Source: Anaerovibrio lipolyticus DSM 3074 (lineage in GTDB: Bacteria > Bacillota > Negativicutes > Selenomonadales > Selenomonadaceae). From it: a stretch of 45,777 nt of DNA. Position 1 is the stretch's first letter; every line of letters begins with the position of its first letter. A program made the position numbers and the translations under genes. The stretch is from NCBI RefSeq assembly GCF_900141865.1, contig NZ_FQYW01000022.1:1-45777 (forward strand), in the 5' to 3' direction. The notes under the pieces are model-generated. The model ran no database searches, had not been told where the DNA came from, and saw only the letters and a program-made list of their open reading frames with translations. Positions 33,701 to 41,703 of the stretch are shown here, piece by piece.

Positions 33701-35230
33701 GACAGTATTTCCGGCAAGCTTATGCTGCAGGATAAGACTCTTCATATAAAGGAGCCTCTTGTTGCTCAAAAAATGGTGGGGATTAATTCCAACAGAGTTG
33801 TGGTGACGGGATATGCTCCCTTGGGAGCTTTCGAAGCTGATGACTCTAATGACAATGAGCAGATGAATTTGACAGTATCCTTGGAGGATGCTGACCTTAG
33901 TTTGTTACCAGCTTTGTCTGATTATGTGGAATGGTCTGTGGGGCCAACAGATGGTACGGTGCATATTACCGGCACTGCAAATCATCCTTCCTTTGAGGGC
34001 AATATTGTGGTTACAGATGGCGCATATAAAATAAAGGGTGTGGCCAATCCAGTTATTGACGTTGATCTGCGCTTGTCCATGCTTGGAAATACATTTATGC
34101 TGGAGAGCTTTACCGGCAAAATGGGGGATGGTCATTATAAGATGACGGGCTATGCGGAAATGGATGGGCTTACCCCTGTTAGTTATCATCTTGGCTTTGA
34201 TGCCGATAGATTGGATGTGCGCTGCAATTTCTTTAGGGGACCACTGACAACCACCATTAACATTGACAGTCTGGAGAAGCCGGATGAGTTTATTAAAGGT
34301 GAGCCAGTGGCAGCCAGAACCATCCCGAGAATTTCCGGACGACTGTTTTTGGAAAATGTAGTGCTTTCCACACCGCCAATTCCTACGGACAGCACAGAAA
34401 TGCCGGAGGTAGGTCTGGATTTCGATGTGGAGCTGGGAAAGGGTGTTCGCTTTGTCAGTGCTAATCTTGGGAATCTGTTGTTGGTTGGTGAAGCCCATTT
34501 CCAAGGTACGACTCTCATGCCACATACCAGCGGTGCCATTACGGTTAAGAGGGGAAATATCAGTTATTTGAAGACAAATTTCCAGATTTATGAGGGGGCA
34601 GTGAGATTTAATCGAAGCGATAGTCTGTATCCGTCCATTACTCTAAGGGCAGGCACCAAGGTGGCCAGTACCAGAGTCTTTGTGAGTCTGGATGGGCCGG
34701 TTGAGCACATGCGGTTTAGGCTTATGTCTTCGCCACCAATGTCAGAGGAGAATATTATCCAACTGCTTACACTGAGAAGTGATTTCAGTAATAATATGAG
34801 TGACTCGGCAAAATTCGCTGCCATGTTTAATGTGGGACTTTCCATGACAGTGCTTTCTGAGGTGGAAAATGCCATTAGAAATGCCTTGGATTTGGATCTT
34901 TTCTCAGTGGAAAGGGATACTTCAGAATTCTTAAGTCAAAAAACAGGCGACAAAAACTATGAGGAAGTGTATAATATCAAATTGGGTAAATATATATCTG
35001 ACAGAACCATGCTGACCTTTGTCAAGAGTGTTAATAACAGCGAATATAAGGCCGGTGTGGAATATGAGCTGACAGATAACCTGAATCTCATGTACCTATA
35101 TGATAAGGAACATGCCAATGTCTTTGGTTTATCTCACCAGTTTAGATTCTCCACAGCACCTGTATATAGTGATGGGGAGAATGAAAAGCTGATTTATAGT
35201 GACATGGGATATGCAAGAATAACCAGATAA
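30785..35230 (+). CDS. tamB: TamB/AsmA-like translocation and lipid-transport protein
   Basis: Very long inner-membrane anchored protein spanning the periplasm, in a family (TamB, YhdP, AsmA) now linked to phospholipid transport to the outer membrane and to outer-membrane protein assembly. The 1481 residues have an N-terminal TM helix (LLGIVFIIMACIYGYI), then about 1100 residues of repetitive beta strands (D-X-G-X-hydrophobic patterns, many NP-V-EG-type turns such as DDPVLGASFAARDG), and a C-terminal TamB/DUF490 domain from about 1150 with GNISYLKTNFQIYEGAVRFN, YPSITLRAGTKV and SSPPMSEENIIQLLTL. The family range is 1200-1600. GGGGGAT precedes the ATG. It is followed after 21 bases by a sigma factor gene and by bamA two genes later. 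Confidence 0.93.
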   Translation: MDRKVMGKVTGLLGIVFIIMACIYGYITSSAFMESTAENAASIASEVLDTKVEIGLVKVDSFNSVDIRDIAVYDKQDKIIAKVADAKVGFSYLAMFKNSVSEGIRAVYITDVEADIHQRSDGSWNFTDLVSEEPSDSKFTGKVHIKDGILKTAYNGQDILVEDLQADLDFDNYPAVRLEGTAKNQGAVVKVAANYGGSKDTFNVEITDLELANYIAFIPSGTIPQDMVKSDSIKGKITRAVATGEKVGSELYYSGELELQKGEAVILDKKVENINGLFTFTEKAIQVFMNAETAGQKATAKGKVKLVEGRPILDLTVASDGFEPGALIDDIPYSGPVAFNARVTGDATNPVVDAEVKIADGSVSGYDFTNCTARVRYANEAVTVTALSCDIFGGHVTGEGDFDAKTFDFVAKVKADGVNLSQASAKLPELSEAGGAVSADLFVTGNVNDVGNTRVMGTVSSDGASYMGIGANRIDGSFIYQNKDLHVDYVSAILENGGEVGLQGDLLLGEQLDISFYGRDFDLSLISNIAPEADVSGLSDFRGKLKGTLDDPVLGASFAARDGVLFDQPYKRLHGKAIGGLRGVGVKDLIIEGDYDNRWEVNGIVGFLGERRIHLTVSTRNARMENMLKAAEVDIPLTGSVDNEIEVSGTLDNPLVKGHFNYKLGKFSDEIVIQSITGNYTYENNLLTLTDIHILSPGIKAYIGSGTITSGGDMNITVEAKDINLDDFDKRSPVPLDGYIDFIGTLTGNVESPIFHGTISSNGVILRGEEFDKVAGDIDYRNNRIFFKNMYVKQGDGKYTLNASYNFVTEAIGGSISLNNVNIKSLGIIAGWENNNITGKLNGDCNIAGTADNPSLVIGAYVTDGYFGTYPLSDVYCNATLDNRVIKIKNLTGSEGTQGRFTALGTIDLDGDVSLTADATNIDAGALAGAAGYTGEITGKVNCHVEAAGETANPMAEITLYGEDIGVRGASLDSISGKLMLQDKTLHIKEPLVAQKMVGINSNRVVVTGYAPLGAFEADDSNDNEQMNLTVSLEDADLSLLPALSDYVEWSVGPTDGTVHITGTANHPSFEGNIVVTDGAYKIKGVANPVIDVDLRLSMLGNTFMLESFTGKMGDGHYKMTGYAEMDGLTPVSYHLGFDADRLDVRCNFFRGPLTTTINIDSLEKPDEFIKGEPVAARTIPRISGRLFLENVVLSTPPIPTDSTEMPEVGLDFDVELGKGVRFVSANLGNLLLVGEAHFQGTTLMPHTSGAITVKRGNISYLKTNFQIYEGAVRFNRSDSLYPSITLRAGTKVASTRVFVSLDGPVEHMRFRLMSSPPMSEENIIQLLTLRSDFSNNMSDSAKFAAMFNVGLSMTVLSEVENAIRNALDLDLFSVERDTSEFLSQKTGDKNYEEVYNIKLGKYISDRTMLTFVKSVNNSEYKAGVEYELTDNLNLMYLYDKEHANVFGLSHQFRFSTAPVYSDGENEKLIYSDMGYARITR

Positions 35231-35251
35231 ATTTCAGAGAAGAAGGTTACT

Positions 35252-35884
35252 ATGAAGCTGTCTGAGTACATGCAGGAACTGAATAAGGTTAAGATGCTGG
35301 AGCCGGCGGAGGAAAAGGAGCTGTGGTATGAATTTAAGCATAACCATAACCCAGAGGCCCGTCGCCGTATCATCGAGGCATATCAGCCACTGGTGTTTAG
35401 GACAGCTATGCCCTTTAAGGATCTTAAAAATATCATGGATGTTATCCAGGAGGGCACTGTGGGCCTGATAGAATCTGTGGAGAGTTTTGATCCTGATAGG
35501 GGAGTGGCCTTCAGTTTCTTTGCGGTTTATCGCATTAGAGGCAGAATGTTCCGCTTTATGAAGGAAGAGGGCAATGCTGATATTGCTTGTCTGGAAGCAG
35601 AGCTGGAATCTGGCTTGTCCCAGCTGGATATGCTGGCGGATACAGGCACCCCGGTAACGGAGTTGGCGGAAATCCATCTGGCCTCTGATGTGGTGATGGA
35701 AGCCATGGACAGATTGCCTCATAAGGAACAGCTGGTGCTGAATCAGTTGCTGGTGAACAATCAGGAGATAAAGGATGTGGCAAATATGCTTAATGTAAGC
35801 ACAGCCCATATTTATCGCCTGCAAAAAAGCGGTGTCCGTCGGGTACGTGGGATGCTGTCCCGATTTATGCATAATTGGAAGTAA
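35252..35884 (+). CDS. Sigma-70 family RNA polymerase sigma factor, target unknown
   Basis: A 210-residue sigma factor with region 2 (YQPLVFRTAMPFKDLKNIMDVIQEGTVGLIESVESFDPDRGVAFSFFAVYRIRGRMFRFMKE) in the standard order and a C-terminal region 4 helix-turn-helix (LPHKEQLVLNQ, EIKDVANMLNVSTAHIYRLQKSGVRRVR). Region 3 is very short and no region 1.1 is present, so it is an alternative sigma. It is not clearly SigD/FliA: its size and linker fit ECF-like or sporulation-type short factors as well. Location inside the envelope cluster, 21 bases after tamB, suggests co-expression with envelope biogenesis genes and perhaps control of them. No anti-sigma gene is obvious, though the next gene could be one. 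Confidence 0.88.
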   Translation: MKLSEYMQELNKVKMLEPAEEKELWYEFKHNHNPEARRRIIEAYQPLVFRTAMPFKDLKNIMDVIQEGTVGLIESVESFDPDRGVAFSFFAVYRIRGRMFRFMKEEGNADIACLEAELESGLSQLDMLADTGTPVTELAEIHLASDVVMEAMDRLPHKEQLVLNQLLVNNQEIKDVANMLNVSTAHIYRLQKSGVRRVRGMLSRFMHNWK

Positions 35885-36020
35885 GTGATATATGACAGTA
35901 AAAGACTGTAAATTGGCTTTTTTTGCTGAAAATGACGTTTTTTCCATTAATTTGGCAAATTATATAAATACGTTATTTGGCGACTTTACTCCATAGAAGT
36001 GTCTGCTTTTGGAGGCAATT

Positions 36021-36584
36021 ATGGATAAAAATCGCAAAAATAAAGATAATAGGGCAGTAAGAAAGCATATTTCTGCAGCCAGAGATTGGCTGGGTCGTGC
36101 CGAAAGCTCCATGGACAAGGAAAATAGTTTGCGGGGTGATTTGGATGTGATGTTGGCTCAGGCAGAGCTGCAGCGGGCCCGGGAGACCAAGTTTGGCCAT
36201 GGCTGGCGAAAATGGCTTATACGGCTGGCACCTTTGATTATTGCTGTAGCTGTGGGAATCGGCTATTTGGCCATTCTTAATAGCAGCAGGGTAATAGAGG
36301 CTCCTGCCAATATAACCACTGTTAAGGATAGTGATACTCCTTCCACAGGACTGGAGAAAACCCAGGTGGTGAAAATTCAGCCATCCATTGAGGAGCATGA
36401 AAGGGCTGTCCCCAATACTTCTGAAAACAGTGATACTGGTTTTGTACGTCAGGAGCCACCAATGGTTGAAGTGGAGCCGCAAATGCCACCTTCAGAGGTG
36501 CCCTCGGCAAGGACTGAAGGCAAGGTTCCTGATACAGAGATGCAGCAGCTGATGCAGGCTGCCGGCAAAACCTTAAGAGAGTAG
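36021..36584 (+). CDS. Single-pass membrane protein of unknown function between sigma factor and bamA
   Basis: I do not recognise this 187-residue protein. It has a basic, probably helical cytoplasmic part (about 1-65, AVRKHISAARDWLGRAESSMDKENSLRGDLDVMLAQAELQRARE), one TM segment (LIRLAPLIIAVAVGIGYLAIL, about 66-86) and an extracytoplasmic Pro/Glu/Ser-rich tail of about 100 residues. ATG 36021 is chosen with GGAGG at 36011-36015, and the TTG at 36009 is rejected because it lies before the ribosome binding site. The layout (cytoplasmic helices, one TM, extended periplasmic tail) directly after a sigma factor gene fits an anti-sigma factor, but there is no sequence motif to prove it. It could equally be an envelope assembly accessory for the bamA locus. 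Confidence 0.65.
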   Translation: MDKNRKNKDNRAVRKHISAARDWLGRAESSMDKENSLRGDLDVMLAQAELQRARETKFGHGWRKWLIRLAPLIIAVAVGIGYLAILNSSRVIEAPANITTVKDSDTPSTGLEKTQVVKIQPSIEEHERAVPNTSENSDTGFVRQEPPMVEVEPQMPPSEVPSARTEGKVPDTEMQQLMQAAGKTLRE

Positions 36585-36617
36585 TAAAAAGAAATAATAA
36601 TACAGGAGGTTTTTCCT

Positions 36618-38606
36618 TTGAGATTTACTTCAAAGAATTCCAAAAAAAATTACAGGGCTTTGGCTTGTGCTATGGCTATGATGACTGGTTTATCCGCAGC
36701 ACAGGTGGTTTTTGCCGCACCAGCTGATTCTGGCGTTATAGTTAACATGAAGGATGGTAAGTTGGCCGCTGTGTCAGAAAGCGGTGCTGGAGCTGATATT
36801 GACCGCAACAAGAAGGAAGCTGCCAATGGGGTTGAAATTGGTGAATCCGTTGAAAACGTTGCTAAATCCCAGGATACCACCAATGCAGCCAAGGAGGCAG
36901 TAGCCAAATGGAATGGGGAAAGACCTACTGATGCAGAGGTTACTTCTGCGGCTCAGGCCTTGGTGGGGAAGACCATTATGGATATCAAAATTGAGGGGGC
37001 CACTGAGGACGTTTACAACACAGCATTGTTATCCCTCAACTCCAAGGTTGGAGATGCTCTAACCATTGATGGACTGTCCAGAGATGCTAATAATATCTAT
37101 GAAACAGGTTATTTCTACGATCTTTACCCAAGCTTTGAGGAAATTCCGGAGGGTGTAATTGTTACCTATCATGTATTTACCACCCCTATTATTTCTGATA
37201 TAGAGATTACTGGCAACAGTAAGCGGGAATCAACTGAGAAGCTGATTAAAGCAATGCAGCTGAAGCCGGGAGACCGTCTAAATCGTAGGTCCTTGCAGGA
37301 GGATTTGGCCAATATTAAGAAGGTATATGTGAATGATGGCTATATTATGGCCAAGGTTCATGATATGGGTATAGATGATCATGGCAAGGTTTCTATTCAG
37401 GTCAATGAAGGTATTTTGGAGGGCTACAAGGTAAAGGGCCTTAAGAAGACCAAGGAGAAGGTTGTTATCCGTGAGCTTCGTACCAAGGTGGGGGAACCTC
37501 TTAACAAAAAGGATGTGGTACGCAGCTACAATCGCCTTACCAATCTTAATTACTTTGAGTCCATAGATATAAAGCCAATTCCAGGTGTGGAGCCAAATGC
37601 CTGCATGCTGGAAATTGATATAACTGAAAAGAATACTGGCGCCTTTGGTGTAGGTGCTGGTTATAGCACTGCTGATGGTTTTATAGGAATGGTTAGTATC
37701 GGTGATAGAAACTTCCGCGGTATTGGAGATTCCATCAGTGTTATGTATTCCATAAGTGGTTCCAGCACTGATGCCAGAGGTTGGATGTTCACTTATCGTA
37801 AGCCATGGCTGGATAAGAAGGAAACCGCTGGTATTATCAAGATATATAATCGAACTTATAGATATAATGATTATGACACTAATGGTGATTTGATAGAGGA
37901 AATGCTTCGTAAGGCCAAAGGTTTTGAAATAGGCTTTACCCGTCCTGTAAGTGAGTATTCCACTAACGGAATATACTTCAAGAATAGTGACGATACCTAT
38001 GACAATCATAAATCTGGTCCTTATGACCGTAGACAACCGCAATGGTCTGAATGGAATAAAGAAAACTTTGGTCTTACCCGTTCTGTTACGCTGTCTCATA
38101 CTACTGATACCAGAGATAATATTATGTATCCAACTGGTGGTCACTATGTACAGCTATCTGCTGAGTTTGCAGGTTTGGGTGGGGACTTCAACTATCAGAA
38201 GTACGTCATTGATGATTCTGCCTATTGGAAGGTAGGCCGTAACCAGATTGTGGCCTTCCGTAACTCCTATGGCCATTCCAATAATGAGTTGAGCTATTTT
38301 AATAAGTTCAGAATTGGTGGTCAGGGAACTTTGCGCGGTTATAAGGATGACCAGTTCCGTGGTGACAGCATGTATATCGGCAGCTTGGAATTCCGTTTCC
38401 CTCTGTATAATAAAGTTAAGGGTGCAATCTTTACTGACTGGGGAGCAGCGTGGGATGATAAGTGGTTGCCTAATGACTTTAATGATTTCCATGCCAGCGT
38501 AGGTGTGGGCGTTATGGTAGAAACCCCTGTTGGCCCTATTCGTATTGATGTGGGCCACGGGTCCCAGGGTAACAGAGTCCACTTTAATGTGGGTGCTTCC
38601 TTCTAA
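36618..38606 (+). CDS. bamA: Outer-membrane protein assembly factor BamA
   Basis: Omp85-family insertase that folds beta-barrel proteins into the outer membrane. The 662 residues have a signal peptide (to about residue 33, QVVFA-APA), a low-complexity linker to about 108, then three POTRA-like domains (about 113-190, 191-266 and 267-338; the first starts GKTIMDIKIEG) and a C-terminal barrel from about 340 (GAFGVGAGYSTADG). FRIGGQGTLRGY near 567 is the conserved barrel-lumen loop motif. Ends in NVGASF. E. coli BamA has five POTRA domains. Start TTG 36618 with AGGAGGT 7 bases upstream. Its stop overlaps the next gene (TAATG), so translation is coupled. Confidence 0.94.
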   Translation: MRFTSKNSKKNYRALACAMAMMTGLSAAQVVFAAPADSGVIVNMKDGKLAAVSESGAGADIDRNKKEAANGVEIGESVENVAKSQDTTNAAKEAVAKWNGERPTDAEVTSAAQALVGKTIMDIKIEGATEDVYNTALLSLNSKVGDALTIDGLSRDANNIYETGYFYDLYPSFEEIPEGVIVTYHVFTTPIISDIEITGNSKRESTEKLIKAMQLKPGDRLNRRSLQEDLANIKKVYVNDGYIMAKVHDMGIDDHGKVSIQVNEGILEGYKVKGLKKTKEKVVIRELRTKVGEPLNKKDVVRSYNRLTNLNYFESIDIKPIPGVEPNACMLEIDITEKNTGAFGVGAGYSTADGFIGMVSIGDRNFRGIGDSISVMYSISGSSTDARGWMFTYRKPWLDKKETAGIIKIYNRTYRYNDYDTNGDLIEEMLRKAKGFEIGFTRPVSEYSTNGIYFKNSDDTYDNHKSGPYDRRQPQWSEWNKENFGLTRSVTLSHTTDTRDNIMYPTGGHYVQLSAEFAGLGGDFNYQKYVIDDSAYWKVGRNQIVAFRNSYGHSNNELSYFNKFRIGGQGTLRGYKDDQFRGDSMYIGSLEFRFPLYNKVKGAIFTDWGAAWDDKWLPNDFNDFHASVGVGVMVETPVGPIRIDVGHGSQGNRVHFNVGASF

Positions 38607-39937
38607 TGAAGGGCTCGGGCTTTGTTAAAGGAAACTTAATAAAGAAATTTATAATAATATTGATACTGGCCATGGTTGACCTGGCCGGTATCAGTTTTTC
38701 TTCAGATAATGTCGTTTGGGCTGCCTCTGTGGAGGAAGTGAAAGCAACTGTATATAGTGACGGTCATATTCCCCAGGGAGTGTGCCAACGTATGGAAAAG
38801 AGTGTTCAGGCCATTGGAGCCCAGCTTCTGGAGGGGAAATCCCTTGAAAATGTCCAATCGCAAAAGACCCATTATGAAAACATTATCCAGCAGGTGTTTG
38901 ACAAGGTGCTGGTGGGTTATACTGTAAGGTCTGTGAATATTCAGCCCGGGGAAGAGTTAACGATTTCTGTAGGGCTCTTGGGCTGGAATGATAAAATTGA
39001 TACTATCACTGTGGAAAAACGTGTGGTAGGGATGCCAGGGGTAGTTGAGACGCTTCTTTTGGAAGATATCTCTGATATGGACCAGATTTTTGCAGATGTG
39101 CTTCGGGACCTTCCAGTGGCAGCGGTGGACTGGACTAACGGTGTTATAAAGCATAGAGTCAAGGATTTTATGAATGAAAGAGCACCGGAATTCAGGGCTG
39201 ATTTCGATGTGGAGGTTGGTGAATCCACCAGGGTGGTTGTTGATATATATCCATTACTTCCAGTGGTACGCACTATTGACCTTAGCATGAGATCTGATAC
39301 CCTGCCTAATGCGGCTCTTCTTACGGAACGTCAGAATATGCAGGACGGGGCAGATATGTTTGTGGGGGTTCCCGTGGCCTTTGTCAAACGTCATAAGGAT
39401 ACCATAGAGGAGCTTTTGTCCAAGCGTATTGATGATCTGGAGGTGGCAAAATTCTGGGGTATCCACACAAAGGTGGATATTAAGCCTGCTGAACGCATGG
39501 AGGTTATGAGCCGTTCCAATTCCCGCAATGTATATGTCCGTTTTGAGGGCTGGGGTGAGCTGGGACACCGTACTAAGAATAAGGATAACGGTGAGATAAT
39601 GTTCCGGGGGCTTTTCGCCAAACAGTTCACCAGTCGTGACGGGGCCTTTGCCTTGGTGGATTTCTATCCTAAGAATACGCGTTGGGATTTTGATTTGGGC
39701 CTGTATCGTGAAATTGTGCCTAAGGTTCGGGCTAATGTGCGTTATTCTGTTTTGGATAAATATTGGAAGGGTGGCATTGAGTATAATTTTGCCAAGCGCC
39801 TTGCCTTTCGTTATGAATACCGGGATCAGGATCATATCAGCGAATTTGCCTTAAGGTACAAGCTCCATGATTTTCTTGCATTAGAGGCAGTTATGGATAA
39901 TGATGATAAATGGTTGAGGTTCATAGGATATTTTTAA
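38606..39937 (+). CDS. BamA-coupled outer-membrane protein of unknown function
   Basis: I do not recognise a named family. The 443 residues have a signal sequence (about 12-40, FIIILILAMVDLAGISFSS... VVWAAS), an N-terminal domain of about 270 residues that is alpha/beta with two POTRA-like stretches (TVRSVNIQPGEELTISVGLL and VRTIDLSMRSDTLPNAALL), and a C-terminal barrel-like region from about 305 (NVYVRFEGWGELGHRTKN to LRFIGYF) with alternating strands and a terminal Phe. It begins at ATG 38606, sharing its first base with the bamA stop. Position and architecture suggest an outer-membrane component cooperating with BamA, perhaps unique to Negativicutes. Confidence 0.78.
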   Translation: MKGSGFVKGNLIKKFIIILILAMVDLAGISFSSDNVVWAASVEEVKATVYSDGHIPQGVCQRMEKSVQAIGAQLLEGKSLENVQSQKTHYENIIQQVFDKVLVGYTVRSVNIQPGEELTISVGLLGWNDKIDTITVEKRVVGMPGVVETLLLEDISDMDQIFADVLRDLPVAAVDWTNGVIKHRVKDFMNERAPEFRADFDVEVGESTRVVVDIYPLLPVVRTIDLSMRSDTLPNAALLTERQNMQDGADMFVGVPVAFVKRHKDTIEELLSKRIDDLEVAKFWGIHTKVDIKPAERMEVMSRSNSRNVYVRFEGWGELGHRTKNKDNGEIMFRGLFAKQFTSRDGAFALVDFYPKNTRWDFDLGLYREIVPKVRANVRYSVLDKYWKGGIEYNFAKRLAFRYEYRDQDHISEFALRYKLHDFLALEAVMDNDDKWLRFIGYF

Positions 39938-39948
39938 TCTATATCTTA

Positions 39949-39977
39949 TTGAATGGGGAATAATAGTTTGGTATAAT
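39949..39977 (+). promoter_or_regulatory. Strong SigA-type promoter of the skp-like genes
   Basis: TTGAAT (39949-39954), a 17-base spacer and the perfect -10 TATAAT (39972-39977), 76 bases before the first skp-like start. It allows the three chaperone-like genes and lpxD to be expressed apart from bamA. Confidence 0.78.
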
Positions 39978-40053
39978 ATGTGCAGTCATAAGGCGAAGCT
40001 ATTGCCGTGACAGTGCGATAATATATTTTTATTCACAAAAAGGAGATAAAATT

Positions 40054-40518
40054 ATGGTACAGTTAAAGAAAACTCAGGTTAAGATTATTAGTGTTCTCAT
40101 TGCTTTGGTATTTGTTGGTTCCGTTGTAGCTCTGGCATTGTCCCAGTCCAATAACAGCATTGCCAATGCTGCCGCATCCTCTAATGTTGGCGTTGTTGAT
40201 TATTCTCAGTTCAGCGCCATTAAGGATGTAACTGATATGCAGGCTCAGATGCAGAAGCTGGCTCAGGATGCTGAGAAGGATTTCAATGAGAAGGCTGCCG
40301 GCATGAGCGACGAGCAGAAGCAGGAATACTACCAGCAGACTATGCAGCGTCTCCAGCAGCAGCAGGCTGACATGATGGAGCCTGTACGCGCAAAGATTGA
40401 GGCAGCTGTTAAGGAAGTAGCTGATGCCAAGGGGATTACCGTGGTTATCAACAAGGAGGCTGTCGTATATGGCGGCACTGACCTGACTCAGGATGTTCTG
40501 AAGAAGCTGAACAAGTAA
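40054..40518 (+). CDS. skp: OmpH/Skp-like periplasmic chaperone, paralogue 1
   Basis: Holdase for unfolded outer-membrane proteins. The 154 residues have a hydrophobic N-terminal signal (IISVLIALVFVGSVVALAL; cleavage near ANAAA), then NVGVVDYSQFSAIKDVTDMQAQMQKL, a Gln-rich coiled coil (QYYQQTMQRLQQQQADMM) and the C-terminal KGITVVINKEAVVYGGTDLTQDVLKKL, which matches the end of the OmpH family. AAGGAG precedes the ATG. Codon use is biased toward the porin pattern, suggesting high expression. It is first of three related genes, separated from the next by a hairpin that could reduce transcription downstream. Confidence 0.88.
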   Translation: MVQLKKTQVKIISVLIALVFVGSVVALALSQSNNSIANAAASSNVGVVDYSQFSAIKDVTDMQAQMQKLAQDAEKDFNEKAAGMSDEQKQEYYQQTMQRLQQQQADMMEPVRAKIEAAVKEVADAKGITVVINKEAVVYGGTDLTQDVLKKLNK

Positions 40519-40544
40519 TTTTAAATTAAAACGAGATAGTAAGG

Positions 40545-40577
40545 GTGCCGAGCACACGATGTGCTCGGTACTTTATT
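40545..40577 (+). terminator. Hairpin between skp paralogues 1 and 2, partial terminator or attenuator
   Basis: GTGCCGAGCACA (40545-40556) pairs over 12 positions with TGTGCTCGGTAC (40560-40571), with one G-T wobble and a CGA loop, followed by only a weak T tract (TTTATTA). It lies 27 bases after the stop of paralogue 1. As the genes beyond it have no clear promoter, partial read-through giving more of paralogue 1 is likely. Confidence 0.6.
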
Positions 40578-40599
40578 ACCTCATAAAAGGGGGATTCTT

Positions 40600-41664
40600 A
40601 TGGCTGTTAAGGGAAAGCAGGATAAAGCTGATGTTAAGGATAACAGCTTAAGAAACAGACGGATATGGATGGGAGCAGCGGCTATTACGGTTCTTGTTTT
40701 AGCGCTTTTTTTTCTGTTTAACCGTCAGGATACCCCAGTAGCATCCCAGGAGCCTGATGTCGGTGTTATGGACATGGGGGAAGTTATAAGGGCTCACAAG
40801 GATTATGGAAAGCTCCAGACCTTGATGCGGGAGGTTGCTGCACTGGAAGCAGAATTAAAGCTTAAGGGCTTTGAAATGACAGCTCAGGCAGCCAAGGCCG
40901 ATAAAAAGCTGTTTGATGATGCTGCCAGACAAAAGGCAAATTTGGAGATTATTACCAGACATTCAGAAACAATGGAAGAATTGAAGGTGCGGGCTGACAA
41001 TATTTATCGGCGCATGAAGCCCCAGTTTGACAAGGAACGGGATGCCATTGATCAGGAATATGGCAACCGTATTTTAAACATCCAGCTTAAGGCAGACAAT
41101 GCAGTAACCTTGGAACTGTCTGAGGCGGAAAGGGCCAGTCTTAAGGCGGAGTGGAATCGCCTGAAGGATGAGCGCAATGAAAAGCATAACAAGCTATTGG
41201 CAGATCAGCAGCGTCGTTATGATGAAGCCGTGGAGGTAGAGACTGGGGAAATCAGACAGGCAATGTTGGCTGAACGGGACAATATAGCAGGCAAATCCCA
41301 GGCTGATGAGTTGCAGCATTTCAAAGATGTACAGGACAGAAATGCCCAGGCCATTGATGATGCCATGAAACCAATTCAGCTAAAGATGGACATGGCCAAG
41401 AAAAAGACTGCCCTGGAATTAAAGCTTACTGAGATGAAGCTGCTTGAGCAGAAAATCTTTGATGATATTTGCGGCAGAGCTGCCAAGCTGGCCATTATTC
41501 ACCATCTTAATTTGATAATTGCAGATCCTATAGATAATATTCTTGGGGAGGAGTATAATAGCTTTGGCCTAGGTGATTGGCATGAGCTGAAGTCGCCAGT
41601 TATTGGTATTAATACACTGGATCTTACCCAGGAAATACTACAGGAAATGAAAAATATTCAGTAA
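40600..41664 (+). CDS. Large coiled-coil OmpH/Skp-like protein, paralogue 2
   Basis: The 354 residues have a basic N-terminal cytoplasmic stretch, one TM or uncleaved signal (IWMGAAAITVLVLALFFLF, about 26-44), DVGVMDMGEVIRAHKDYGKLQTLMRE, which mirrors the start of the mature Skp-like domain, a long charged coiled coil (about 80-290, with AALEAELKLKGFEMTAQAAKADKK) and a C-terminal DPIDNILGEEYNSF segment where Skp proteins end. It is more than twice the normal Skp length and probably membrane anchored, so its reach may be an adaptation to the wide Negativicute periplasm. ATG 40600 with AAAAGGGGG upstream. The GTG at 40561 lies within the preceding hairpin and is rejected. Confidence 0.78.
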   Translation: MAVKGKQDKADVKDNSLRNRRIWMGAAAITVLVLALFFLFNRQDTPVASQEPDVGVMDMGEVIRAHKDYGKLQTLMREVAALEAELKLKGFEMTAQAAKADKKLFDDAARQKANLEIITRHSETMEELKVRADNIYRRMKPQFDKERDAIDQEYGNRILNIQLKADNAVTLELSEAERASLKAEWNRLKDERNEKHNKLLADQQRRYDEAVEVETGEIRQAMLAERDNIAGKSQADELQHFKDVQDRNAQAIDDAMKPIQLKMDMAKKKTALELKLTEMKLLEQKIFDDICGRAAKLAIIHHLNLIIADPIDNILGEEYNSFGLGDWHELKSPVIGINTLDLTQEILQEMKNIQ

Positions 41665-41703
41665 TTATTTGTACGTATTTATAAGGAAAAGAGGCAATAT
41701 TCA

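Noticed and set aside
35252-35884. Naming the sigma factor as SigD/FliA because flagellar genes are in the window
   Set aside because: It lies in the envelope cluster 13 kb away, has a very short region 3, and nothing in its sequence ties it to the flagellar promoter before flgG.
35234-35947. 237-codon - strand open frame antisense to the sigma factor gene
   Set aside because: The + strand encodes clear sigma regions 2 and 4. The reverse frame is His/Leu/Gln-rich with no domain.
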